DNA from: Aphidius gifuensis
Lineage: Eukaryota; Arthropoda; Insecta; Hymenoptera; Braconidae
Direction: 5' to 3'
Assembly (NCBI RefSeq): GCF_014905175.1
Contig: NC_057788.1
Location: 9,362,001-9,426,000, forward strand
DNA length: 64,000 bases
Each line of letters opens with the position of its first letter. Position 1 is the stretch's first letter. The position numbers and the translations under genes are program-made. Shown here piece by piece: positions 11,690 through 23,338 of the stretch. A model generated the notes under the pieces. The model did not search any database and was not told the DNA's origin. It saw nothing but the letters and a program-made list of their open reading frames with translations.

Positions 11690-12174
11690 TAATTCAATCT
11701 TCTTGTATTTATATTTTTATTTTAAATTAAGGTACACAATGGTTAATAAAATAAACAAAAATATTTATTAATTTTGAAATATAATATTTGTTTTTTATTT
11801 TTGACAAGTCTTTAGAAATATTTTTGGCTGTATGAATATTTGTTTAGGTGTATAATAAATCAATTTATTTTTGTTAATGATTATTTAATAAAAGAATAGA
11901 AAATTTATAAAAAGTAAGGTAAAAATAATTGTCCGTTTCAAAAAAATATATTTATTTGATGAAAAAGTATATTTATTTTTAAACTTTGCTCTATACAAAA
12001 ATATTAACAATGACATTTGAATTTTTATGGTTCTCATAGTAATATCGAAAAAAAGTTATAATAAAAATGTTCTTTGCCAATGTCTTTACAATGTCATTTT
12101 GTATGTGTTTTTAGAAATAAATTATGGAAGAATATTACGCGTATATTAGAAATAAAAGTATATCATAACTATAA
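11690..12174. other. intergenic flank, 3' side of next gene
   Basis: From TTTAATTCAATCTTCTTGTA onward this is the common array spacer. AATAAA on the minus strand lies near 11970. The family's downstream motif (TTTGTATGTGTTTTTAGAA then ATTATGGAAGAATATTAC) occupies about 12096-12140. No gene is seen. Confidence 0.5.
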
Positions 12175-14159
12175 TTAAATCTCTTCGAAAACCAACCATT
12201 GAGATGTAATAAACTTATTACTACAGACGTAAAAGCTGTCATTAGCTTGTGAAGCTATTACTGGACTACACATTATGTGTAAAATGATACCATTTGTACG
12301 ATTTTCAGTTGCCTGATTAGCATCAATAACCAAGTCACCTGTGATATTATTTATATCATAGATACTGATCATTTGAAGATCTGGATTATTTTTTATGAAT
12401 TGAATAATACCAGCATTAGTAAGTTTCTTGCATTTATCACAGTGCAATTCTTTTAGTCCTTTCAATTTGATAAGGAAGCTGTCTTTAATTATATCAAGAC
12501 GACTTACATTAATTTTTTGTAAATTTTTTAAGTTTGTTAAAGCAACGAGAGCTGTTTCAGTAATCGTACTGCATCCTTGGATATCTAAACTTTTGAGGTT
12601 CTTACAATTATTAGCAATAGCAATAATTGTACTATCTTTGAGATTTTGTGCATAACTCAAATTTAGATGTTCAAGATATTGTAATTTTGATAACTCATCA
12701 AGAACAGATGGAGAAAAAAGTGGCTCAGTACGAATAGATGGTACTATAATGCATCGAAGAATTTCTAAACGTTTAAGTTTTTTACAATTATTTGAAATCG
12801 CGATTATTGATTCCTCATGGATTATCATTGTTGTAAACAGACGAAGCAATAATAAACATTCAAGATTTTCCAACTCTGTTAACTTTTTTAAAGCTGTATT
12901 ATTAATAATGTGACGATGATGATATATCCTCAAATGTTTCAAGTTCTTGCAATATTCAACAATTGTATTTGCTAAGTCAGGCGTTATTGTACAAGAAATA
13001 CCAAGGTATTCCAAGTTTTGAAAGTTTATCCATTTTTCAAGAGGAATTTGAGCTACATCATAAGGACCAGGAGGAATATTAAGATGTTTTAGATTTTTGC
13101 ATGTACAAAAAATAGTATTGAGTATTTTTGTAGAGAGGTCCTTTGTTTCATAATATTTACCAACCGTTAAGTCAATGTATTCCAAATTTACCAGTTTATT
13201 GAATAAAGAAAGCTCTTTGGATTCACAAAATGATTGAATGTTGAGATGAACAAGTGTTGTTATTTCTGCTATTTCTTGAAGAATGTTTTCCGACCGAAGA
13301 CCATGTAGTGTCAATTTTTTAAGATTTTTAAATTTTTTAACACTCTGAAAATAATAGAAATTTATTTAAATAATTCGTATATTTAATCAATTGATAGTAT
13401 TGTTTGTCACTATGGTGATAAACAACTTGAACATATATTTAAAAACAAACTTACCATTAAGACTTTACGTACTGCAATTGACACAGGTTTAGAAAATAAA
13501 TGAATTTCATTAATTTCTTTTGGAAGACTATCGATTATTGCAAAGAGTTTAACTCTTATTATATGATACCACTCATAATTCACTATTATTTCAATACATT
13601 TTAATTTATCTAACTGTGTAAATGCTTGAACAAAGTGACCAGTATCACTTTCTAACGAATTGACGTTAAATTCACATTCAAGACTTGTTAAATTTTTACA
13701 GTGATCACCAATAAATGGCATGATCCTTGAATTGCAAACATTTGAGAGAGACAATTCTTTCAGATATTTACCACATCTTAATAATATTTTCTCGACATAT
13801 GATTGTGTCAACAAACGGTTATCATAACATCGTCCAATTGATGATTCACATTTGTATTTTTTAATGTCATACCAAGCGAGTTGACATGCTTCTTTCCATT
13901 TGGCACAAACTATAGAATAAAACGTATCGAAATAAAAATTTAATAATAGAAACATTGATGTTTTATCAACAAAAAAAGAAACTCTATTTTGATGATAATA
14001 TATACCTTTTTCCATGTCTATTCTTTCTGGTATTGGCAGCAGCATGAAGATTTTAGCTAATGAGTCGTAATCCAGTGAATTGATGACAACTTTTTGATCC
14101 TTGTCACCATCATTAGAGATTTGTTGGTCTTTCTCAACAAATAATTTCATTGCACTCAT
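12175..14159 (-). CDS. F-box/LRR protein (FBXL), three exons, 592 aa
   Basis: Coding exons are 14006-14159, 13455-13909 and 12175-13344. The N-terminus MSAMKLFVEKDQQIS belongs to class A. The 5'-UTR intron is 14172-14392 and the noncoding exon ends at 14393. The F-box second half is VCAKWKEACQLAW. Exon 3 (SVKKFKNLKKLTLHGLRSEN) has a longer variable segment than its relatives (LLLLRLFTTMIIHEES). The C-terminal cap also carries an extra SPVIASQANDSFYVCSNKF stretch before ITSQWLVFEEI, the most divergent tail in the array. Intron 1 (96 bp) contains no stop and is a multiple of three, so an unspliced message would stay open. Confidence 0.9.
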
Positions 14160-15002
14160 TTTAAGTGAACTCTGAAAATATATACTTAATAAATAAAGAA
14201 GAATTTAAATGCATTATACAACTGGAATAAAATAAACAGAAATATTTTCCATCAATTAAAGGTTGATGATTTACCAGTAAAATTATATATTTAAAGCCAA
14301 ATAATATTAAATGTCATGCAACATGTTAAAATGCAATTGATACACGTGATTCTTTTATAAATATAATTGTTAAAATTATGAATTTTTTTTACCTTAATTG
14401 ATCCTTTGTTTTTTCGATAACTAATTTAGTAGTTGAGCAATAAATTTTGTTCTTTTTCACTACACTATATATGTAACTTTTAATCAGACAACTTTGTACG
14501 TTTGACTGTTAATTGAGTTATTGTTATTTGTTAACCTTTAATATGGATTGATATAAATGTAAATAAAAAAAAAAAAAAAAAAAACCGCACTTGGAATAAC
14601 GTGATCCCAGGTAGAAGTCTACGCTACCAACACGATTTTAGAAACTTATGCACAACTCATGAGTTGACTACAATTGACTGCTGCATTTATGGAATTGACT
14701 ACATTGACAATGCATTTATTAATATCCTAAGTCGTAGTCAAAAGTTTCAAGTTTTAAATAAAAACTTTTGAGAAATATAAATGATAACAAACAAATAAAT
14801 TGTGCTATAATTTATTGTCAGCTGATAAAAGTTAAACCCAGTGTATCATCAAACTACATCAAATAATTTTACTGATTAGAATAATTCTTATAATAATTAT
14901 TATAATATATTGGTTTAATTTAATCTTCTTGTATGATTATTTATTAAAAAAATAGAAAATTTATAAAAAAAAGGTAAAAATAATTGTCCTATTCAAAAAA
15001 TT
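14160..15002 (-). promoter_or_regulatory. class A 5' region
   Basis: The 5'-UTR intron (14172-14392) is followed upstream by the noncoding exon (from 14393). A poly-A run (14565-14583) and the conserved block at 14586-14640 come next. Here the CACGTG core has decayed (GCACTTGG), while GTGATCCC and GTAGAAGTCTACG are kept. The remainder is the shared AT-rich spacer with no gene. Confidence 0.5.
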
Positions 15003-15003
15003 A

Positions 15004-15006
15004 TAT

Positions 15007-15049
<43 letters not shown>

Positions 15050-15155
15050 TTATAATCCCAGCGACCTAGGTCATTTTAGGGATCAAGCTAAGATTACAAA
15101 TTTACATTTGAAATTAAGCTCTAGTGATAATTGCATTACCACATTACCACATGAA
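15004..15155. repeat. TTTA microsatellite and retroelement-like stub, copy 2
   Basis: About twelve TTTA units (15004-15051) are followed by TATAATCCCAGCGACCTAGGTC and the segment shared with 7522-7630 and 44460-44560. On the minus strand this reads as unique sequence ending in a TAAA tail, the usual shape of a 5'-truncated LINE or SINE. Confidence 0.45.
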
Positions 15156-15319
15156 CTTGATAAAAAAGGATATTTATTTTCAAACTTTGCTTTACAAAAA
15201 TATTAACATTAATGACAATTGTCATTAAAATTTTTATGATTTCAAGTACTATCGAAAACAAGTTATAATAATAATAATCATTATAATACGATAATTAAAA
15301 ATTGATTTGAAGGATAAAT

Positions 15320-15441
15320 CTATGTTGTAACAACCAACCATTGAGATTTAATTATTGACTTAGAATCGTCAATTATTGACCAATCTGCATCTGTTAATAT
15401 GTGTAAAATGATACCATTTGTACGATTTTTAGTTGCCTGAT
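15320..15441 (-). pseudogene. 3'-terminal stub of an F-box/LRR gene
   Basis: The minus strand encodes the last part of the C-terminal cap (QATKNRTNGIILHI, then TDADWSI, then KSIIKSQWLVVTT and a stop at 15320-15322). The TDADW signature matches the genes at 44809 and 61709. Homology stops at about 15441 inside DQATKN and intergenic spacer follows. Confidence 0.7.
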
Positions 15442-15542
15442 AAAAATATTTATTATTTTTCAAATATAATATCCGTTTTTCATTTTCGACAAATCTTTAG
15501 AAATATTTTCGTCTGTATACAGATTATTTGTTTACGTATAGA

Positions 15543-15618
15543 ATAATTAATCAATTTATTTTAGTAATGATTCATGAGTCATGACTAAAATCATGACTAA
15601 AATAAATTGATTAATTAT
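15543..15618. repeat. perfect 23-bp inverted repeat with 30-base loop
   Basis: Arms 15543-15565 and 15596-15618 are exact reverse complements (ATAATTAATCAATTTATTTT plus AGT, and its complement). The loop includes a 14-base tandem copy of ATGACTAAAATC. Paralogous spacers carry only the left arm followed by TGAATGATTATTT, so the right arm is an inverted copy made in place. Confidence 0.8.
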
Positions 15619-15619
15619 G

Positions 15620-16078
15620 AATGAAAATGATTACTGATGAATAATAATGTTGAGAATATATTGTCAACAAGATGCGGTTATCATATTTAAGAATTTACCT
15701 TACTTTGTAAGTATCAAAAATAACAGGCATGTTTATTAAGAAAATATAAAATGATTTTTCAAGCGGCCACTTGAATATTATCATATAGCTGTAATTATGC
15801 ACAATTGAAGGTAAAAATAATTGTTCAATACAAAAAAATTATTTAAGAAAGTATTTTTATTACTGAACTTTGTTTTACAAAAATATTTATATTGACATTT
15901 GAATTTTTATAATTCCAAGCAATATAAAAAACAAGTAATAATAATAAAATGTTTCTTTTACAATGTCTTCGACTTTTTGTATGTGTTATTTAGAATACAT
16001 TATGGAAGAATATTACGCGTATGAATAAGAGAGAAAGTTATACGATAAATTTAATTACGTTTTTTGAATAAATATCAT
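15620..16078. other. intergenic flank, 3' side of next gene
   Basis: Common spacer (AAGATGCGGTTATCATATT, then CTTACTTTGTAAGTATC, then TTTTTCAAGCGGCCACTTG) and the downstream motif of the next gene. The AATAAA hexamer is weakened here to ATTACTGAAC on the plus strand near 15870. No gene is seen. Confidence 0.45.
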
Positions 16079-18027
16079 TTAATCTTTAACAACCAACCAT
16101 TGAGGTTTAATTGAATTATAATAGTCAACTAATGACTGGTCAGATGTTTCTATGTGTAAAATGATACCGTTTGTACGATTTTTTGTTGCCTGATCAGCAC
16201 CAATAACCAAGTCAGCTGTAATATTTTCTATACAACGGACTGTAAGATATTCAAGATCTGGATTATTTTCTATAAATTGAATAATACCATCATCAGTAAT
16301 GTTATTGCAACCATCGCAATGTAATTCTTTTAATCCTTTTAATTTAATAATGAATCTGTCGGTAATTCTCCAAAGAAAACTTACATCTAGTTTTTGTAAA
16401 TTTTTTAAGTTTGATAAAGCAACAAGAGCTGTTTCAGTAATCGCTCTGCAACCTTGGATATCTAAACATTTTAGGTTCTTGCATCTATTAGCAATAGCAA
16501 TAATTGTACTATCTTCGAGATTTTCTACACAACGCAAGTTTAGATGTTCAAGATATTGTAATTTTGATATCTCATCAAGAACAGATGGAGAAGAAAGTGG
16601 CTCACCATCAATAGATGATACTATAATGCATCGAGGAATTTCTAAACGTTTAAGTTTTTTACAATTGTTTGAAATTGCGATTATTGATTCCTCACTGAGC
16701 TCAATCGGACCAGGCAATATTAAACATTCAAGATATTCCAACTCTGTCAACTTTTTTAAAGCGGTATTATTCATAGTGTAATTATGGTCTTGTATCCTCA
16801 AGTTTTTCAAATTCTTGCAATATTCAACAATTGTATTTGCTAAGTCAGGCGTTATTGTACAATAAATACCAAGGTATTCCAAGTTTTGAAAGTTTATCCA
16901 TTTTTCAAGAGGAATTTTAGCTACATCATAAGGACCACGTGGAATATCAAGATGTTTTAGATTTTTGCATGTACAAAAAATAGTATTGAGTACTTTTGTA
17001 GAGAATTTGTTCATATCTAGCCATATATATCGAGTCACTAGGTCAATACATTCCAAATTAACGAGCTTATCAAATAGAGGATACTCGTGGTCTTTGTCAT
17101 AAGGTCGAAAGTTGATATGAACAAGTGTAGTTTTTTCTGATATTTCTTGAAGAATTATGTTGTCTAAATAGAGGTCTTGCACTGTCAATTTTTGAAGATT
17201 TATAAATTTTTTAAAACTCTGAAATAATAAAAATTATTTATTTAAATAATTTATATTCATTTAATTAATAGTATTGTTTATCACTAGTCATAAACAACTA
17301 GTTGGCATTCAATAACAACTTACCATAAAAACTCTTCGTTCTTGAAATGACAGTAAATTTGATAATAAATGAATTTCATTAATTTCTTTTGAAAGACTAT
17401 TAATTATTTCAAGTATATCAACTGTTTCATTATCGTTTTCACTTTCCAGTATTATTTTAATGCATTTTAAGTTATTCAACTGTGTAAATGCTTGAACAAA
17501 GTGACCAGCATTATGAGTTAATAAATCGTCGTCAAATTCACATTCAAGACTTGTTAAATTTTTACAGTGATCACCAACAAATGGCATGATACTTGAATTG
17601 CAAACATTTGAGAGAGACAATTCTTTTAGATAATTACCACATCTTAATAATATTTCCTTGAGGTATGATTGTGTCAACAAACGATTATCATAACAACGTC
17701 CAATTGATGATTGACATTTGTATTTTTTAATGTCATACCAAGCTAGTTGACATGCCTCTTTCCATTTGGTACAGACTATAATAAAACATATCAAATTTAA
17801 AAATTAATAATACAAACACTGATAATTTATTAAAAAAAAAAAAGAAACTTTATTTTGATAATAATATATTTACCTTTTTCCATGTCTATCCTTTCTGGTA
17901 TTGGCAGCAGCATGAAGATTTTAGCTAATGAGTCGTAGTCCAGTGAGTTGATGACGACTTTTGAATCCCTGTCACCAATATCAGAAGTTTGTTGGTCTGT
18001 TTCAATACATATCCTCTTTGCACTCAT
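16079..18027 (-). CDS. F-box/LRR protein (FBXL), three exons, 581 aa
   Basis: Coding exons are 17874-18027, 17324-17775 and 16079-17218. The N-terminus MSAKRICIETDQQ is class B. The codon at the intron 1 junction is GTC rather than GTT, still valine. Exon 3 belongs to the INLQKLTVQDLYLDN subtype. Its eleventh LRR is unusual (LDVSFLWRITDRF where the others have LDIITDSF), and the C-terminus QSLVDYYNSIKPQWLVVKD resembles the genes at 38286 and 48188. A 5'-UTR acceptor exists at 18040-18041, but the matching donor and TATAAAAG block are missing because upstream sequence is cut off at about 18170. Expression from its own promoter is therefore doubtful. Confidence 0.9.
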
Positions 18028-18349
18028 TATAAATAAATACTAAAAATGTCGTCGTTAACGTCGTCAAAAACCTCAGATCTTTCAAGTACAGAAATTAAAT
18101 ATATTGTTGATTCTTGCTCTTTTTTTTATTAACAAAAATCCAAATATTTTTTATAAAACAACTCAAAAATATTAACAATGACATTTGAATTTTTATGATT
18201 CCCATAGTAATATCGAAAACAAGTTATAATAAAAATGTTCTTTGCCAATGTCTTCACAATGTCATTTTGTATGTGTTTTTAGAAATAAATTATGGAAGAA
18301 TATTACGAGTAAATTAGAAAATCAAAGTATATGGTAACTATAATTAAAT
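18028..18349 (-). other. truncated class B unit fused to 3' flank of upstream gene
   Basis: Only about 140 bases of the class B unit remain (GTTAACGTCGTC to about 18170, ending TATAAAACAACT). Sequence then switches directly to the middle of a 3' flank (AAAAATATTAACAATGACATT). The usual AATAAA-bearing part of that flank is missing as well. This is the shortest spacer in the array (322 bp between stop and next start). Confidence 0.7.
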
Positions 18350-20296
18350 CTAGTTAAAAACCAACCATTGAGATGTAATTATTGACTCAGAAGCATAATC
18401 TATTCCTGACTGTTTAGACATTTGTATGTGTAAAATTATACCATTTGTACGATTTTTAGTTGCCAGATCAGCAGCAATAACCAAGTCAATTGTAATATTG
18501 AATATACCGTAGAGAGTAATCTTTTCAAGATCTGGATTATTTTTTATAAATTGAATAATACCAGCAGTAGTAAGATTATTGCAATGAGAACAATGAAATT
18601 CTTTTAATTTTTTTAATTTAATAATGAAGCTGTCAGTAATTACATCAAGAAGACTTACATTTAGTTTTTGTAAATTTTCCAAGTTTGTTAAAGCAAGGAG
18701 AGCTATTTCAGTAATACCTGTGCAACTTCGAATATCTAAACTTTTTAGGTTTTTACAATTATAAGCAATAGCAATAATTGTACTATCTTTAAGATTTTTT
18801 AAATTAGACAAGTTTAGATGTTCAAGGCATTGTAACTTTGATAACTCATCAAAATTAGATGAAGAAGAAAATTTGTTATCTAAAATAAAACAATCAGGAA
18901 TTTCTAAACGTTTAAGTTTTTTACAATTGTTAGAAATTGCAGTTATTGTTTCGTCATGAAGCCTACTAATCAGACCATTCAATATCAAACATTCAAGATT
19001 TTTCAACTCTGTTAACTTTTTAAAAGCAGTATCATCCATAATGTGATGGGGATAATGTATTCTCAAATGTTTTAAATTTTTGCAATATTCAACAATTGTA
19101 TTTACTGAGTCAGGCATTATCTTACAAGAAATACCAAGATGTTGTAAATTTTGAAAATTCATCCATTTCTCAAGAGGAATTTTAGCTAGATCATAAGGAC
19201 CAAATGGAATATCAAGACGTTTTAGATTTTTGCATGTACAAAAAATAGTCTCAAGTACTTTTGTAGAAAGATTACCCGCTTCACAGTTGATAGACATCGT
19301 TAAAACGATATACTCTAAATTAACGAGTTTATCAAATAGAGAAAAGTTTCTGTGTATATGATCATTATATAGTCTAATGTTAAGATGAACAAGTGTTGTT
19401 ATGTCTGCTATTTCTTCAAGAACTATATTGTCTAGATAGAGGCCAACTAATGTTAATTTTTGAAGATTTTTAAATTTTTTAACACTCTAAAAATAATAAA
19501 AATTTATTTAAATAATTTATATTCATTTAATTGATAGAATTGTTTGTCACTAGTGATGAATAACTAGTTTGTATTCAATAACAACTTACCATATTAATAT
19601 TTTGTATTCGAACATACCGAGGTTGAAAAAATAAATGAACTTCATTCATTTCTTCTGGAAGACTATTAATTATTTCAAATAGATTAATTGTTGTTTTTCG
19701 TTTTTTCGTATGGCTCAGTAATATTTTGATGCATTTTAATTTATCCAACTGTGTAAATGCTTGAATAAAGTGATCAGCATTATCAATCAAGACATTATCA
19801 TCAAATTTACATTCAAGACTTGTTAAATTTTTACACTGATCACCAACAAATAGCATGATACTTGAATCACAAACATCTGAGAAAGACAATTCTTTTAAAT
19901 AATTACCACATCTTGATAATATTTTTTCAAGGTATGATTGTGTCAACAAACGGTTATCATAACAACGTCCAATTGATGATTGACATTTGTATTCTTTAAT
20001 GTCATACCAAGCTAGTTGACATGCCTCTTTCCATTTGGTACAAACTAGAATAAAACGTATATCAAGTTTAAAAATTTAATAATAGAAACATTGATATTTT
20101 ATTTAAAAAAAAAAGAAACTTTATTTTGATAATAATATTCACCTTTTTCCATGTCAATTCTTTCTGGTATTGGCAACAACATGATGATTTTTGCTAATGA
20201 GTCATAATCCAGTGAGTTGATGACGACTTTTGGATCCTTGTCATCTACATCAGTGGTTTGTTGGTCTGTCTCAACACATATTTTTTTTGCATTCAT
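18350..20296 (-). CDS. F-box/LRR protein (FBXL), three exons, 581 aa
   Basis: Coding exons are 20143-20296, 19590-20044 and 18350-19486. Exon 3 is open upstream of its first ATG (19297) all the way to the acceptor TTTTTAG at 19487-19488, reading SVKKFKNLQKLTLVGLYLDN. The N-terminus MNAKKICVETDQQTTD is class A; the 5'-UTR intron is 20309-20542. The variable loop differs from relatives (FILDNKFSSSSNFDEL in place of the PSIDGEPLSSPSVL type). The C-terminus is SIITSQWLVFN. The usual polyadenylation hexamer downstream has been deleted, so the transcript may run into the gene at 16079-18027. Confidence 0.9.
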
Positions 20297-21376
20297 TTTA
20301 AGTAAACTCTGAAAATATATATTTAATAAATAATGAAAAATTTAAATGTATTATGCAACCGGATTAAAATAAACAGAAATATATTCCAAAGTATAGATCA
20401 ATTAAAGGTTAATGATTTACCAATAAAATTATATTTACTATGCCAAATCATGTTGAATGCGATGCAACATCTTAAAATACAATTGATACACGTGATTCTT
20501 TCATAAATATCATTGTTAAAATTACCTATGAATTTTTTTTACCTTCATTGATCCTTTGACTTGTTGGTGATTAATTGAGTAGTTAATGCAATAAATTTTC
20601 CTCTTTTTCACTACACAATGTCATTGACTTGGTAACGTACGTTAAATACCCGTATTCAAAAAAAAAATGAATGTAATAATGGTTTTAATTAAACAATTTT
20701 GTACGTTTGACTGTTAATTGTGCTATAATTGTTATTTGTTAACCTTTGCTATAAATGTCAGTGAAAAAAAAAAAAAACAAAAGGAACCCACACGTGATCC
20801 CAGCTAGAAGTCTACGATACCATTTCGATTTTAAAAAGTTACTGATTTTACTTTATTTGTTCAATTGAATCTTCTTGTTTTTTTTTTTTTTAAATTAAGA
20901 TACACAATGGTTAATTCGATAAATGAAAATATTTATTATTTTTAAAATATAATATTTGTTTTTCATTTTCGAAAAATCTCTTGAAATATTTTTGGCAGCA
21001 TGAATATTTGTTTAGGTAAATAATTAATCAATATTTTTTGTGAATGATTATTTATTAAAAAAATATGTTGCCAATAAGATGCAATTATCATATTCAAGAA
21101 TTTATCTTACTTACAAATTTGTAAGTATCAACAATAACAGGCACATTTGTTAAAAAAATAAAAAATGATTTTTTAAGCCACTTGAATATTATCAAAGCTG
21201 TAATTATATATGTATACAAATAATTGTTTAATACAAAAAAATTTTTGAGAAAGTATATTTATTTTTAAATACTTTGTTTTACAAAATTATTAACATTGTC
21301 ATCAAAATTTTCATGATTCCAACTAATATCGAAAACAAGTTATATTAAATTAGTAAAAGTCATACGATAAATTCAA
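20297..21376 (-). promoter_or_regulatory. class A 5' region and next 3' flank
   Basis: The 5'-UTR intron 20309-20542 lies below the noncoding exon (from 20543). The poly-A run and conserved block are at about 20764-20830 (ACACGTGATCCCAGCTAGAAG, then TCTACGATACC). Further up is the shared spacer, and from about 21100 the 3' flank of the next gene with AATAAA (minus) near 21262. No gene is seen. Confidence 0.5.
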
Positions 21377-23338
21377 TTATAAGTTTTCAACAACTAACCA
21401 TTGAGATGTAATTATTGATTTAGAAGCATCTATTATTGACAGATTAAATATTTCTATATGTAAAATAATACCATTTGTACGATTTTTAGTTGCCTGATCA
21501 GCACCAATAACTAAGTCAGTTGTAATATTACCAATACCTCGGACAACAATCTTTTCAAGATCTGGGTTATTTTTTATAAATTGAATAATACCAACATTAG
21601 TAAGTTTTTCGCAACCAACACAATCAAATTCTTTCAATCCTTTCAATTTGATGAGGAAACTGTTTGTAATTATATCAAGACGACTCACATCAAGTTTTTG
21701 TAAATTTTTTAAGTTTAATAAAGCAACGAGAGCTATTTCAGTAATCGTATAGCATCCTTGGATATCTAAACTTTTTAGGTTCGTACAATTATTAGCAATA
21801 GCAATAATTGTACTATCTTTGAGATTTATTGTATAACCCAAGTTTAGATGTTCAAGATATTGTAATTTTGATATCTCATCAAGAACAGATGGAGAAGAAA
21901 GTGGCTCAGTATGAATAGATGGTACTATGAAGCTATGAGGAATTTCTAAACGTTTAAGTTTTTTACAATTGTTTGAAATTGCAATTATTGATTCTTCATT
22001 AAGCACAATGCGAAAAAAAAGTATCAAACATTCAAGATTTTCCAACTCTGTCAACCTTTTTAGAACGGTATTATTTATAGTGTGATCACTGTTTCTTATG
22101 ATCCTCAAGTGTTTCAAATTCTTGCAATATTTAACAATTGTATTTGCTAAGTCAGGCGTTATTGTACAAGAAATACCAAGGTATTCCAAGTTTTGAAAGT
22201 TTATCCATTTTTCAAGAGGAATTTTAGCTACATCATAAGGACCAGGTGGAATATTAAGATGTTTTAGATTTTTGCATGTACAAAAAATAGTATTGAGTAC
22301 TTTTGTAGAGAATTTGTTTATATCTTGCCATGTATATCGAGTCACTAGGTCAATACATTCCAAATTAACGAGCTTATCAAATAGAGGATACTCGTGATCT
22401 TCGTCATATGGTCGAAAGTTGAGATGAACAAGTGTAGTTATTTCTGATATTTCTTGAAGAATTATGTTGTCTAAATAGAGACCTTGCACTGTCAATTTTT
22501 GAAGATTTATAAATTTTTTAAAACTCTGAAATAATAAAAATTATTTATTTAAATAATTTATATTCATTTAATTGATAGTATTGTTTGTCACTAGTCATAA
22601 ACAACTAGTTGGTATTCAATAACAACTTACCATAAAAACTCTTCGTTTTCGAAATGACAGTAAATTTGATAATAAATGAATTTCATTAATTTCTTTTGGA
22701 AGACTATTAATTATTTCAAGTATATTAACTGTTTTCTTTTTGTTTTTGCTTTCCAGTATTATTTTAATGCATTTTAATTTATTCAACTGTGTAAATGCTT
22801 GAACAAAGTGACCAGCATTATGAGTTAATAAATCGTCGTCAAATTCACATTCAAGACTTGTTAAATTTTTACAGTGATCACCAACAAATGACATGATACT
22901 TGAATCACAAACATCTGAGAGAGACAATTCTTTTAGATATTTACCACATCTTAATAATATTTTCTCGAGGTATGATTGTGTCATCAAACGATTATAATAA
23001 CAACGTCCAATTGATGATTCACATTTGTATTTTTTAATGTCATACCAAGCTAGTTGACATGCCTCTTTCCATTTGGTACAAACTGGAATAAAACGTATAT
23101 GATAAATTTAAAAATTAATAATACAAACACTGATATTTTATTAAAAAAAAAAAAGAAACTTTATTTTGATAATAATATATTCACCTTCTTCCATGTCTAT
23201 CCTTTCTGGTATTGGCAACAACATGAAGATTTTAGCTAATGAGTCGTAGTCCAGTGAGTTAATGACAACTTTTGAATCCTTGTCATCAACATGAAAGATT
23301 TGTTGGTCTTTTTCAATACATATCCTCTTTGCACTCAT
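21377..23338 (-). CDS. F-box/LRR protein (FBXL), three exons, 584 aa
   Basis: Coding exons are 23185-23338, 22631-23082 and 21377-22525. The N-terminus is MSAKRICIEKDQQIFHVDDK (class B). The candidate 5' noncoding exon ends at 23565 (intron 23351-23564) with TATAAAAG at 23595-23602. Exon 2 has GRCYYNRLMTQ in place of the common GRCYDNRLLTQ. Exon 3 is the LTVQGLYLDN subtype and ends SIITSQWLVVENL, the same tail as the gene at 54575. Residues facing the LRR concave side differ from near-identical paralogues, for example LILFFRIVLNEES here against LIFFFLIVLSEES at 34936. Confidence 0.9.
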
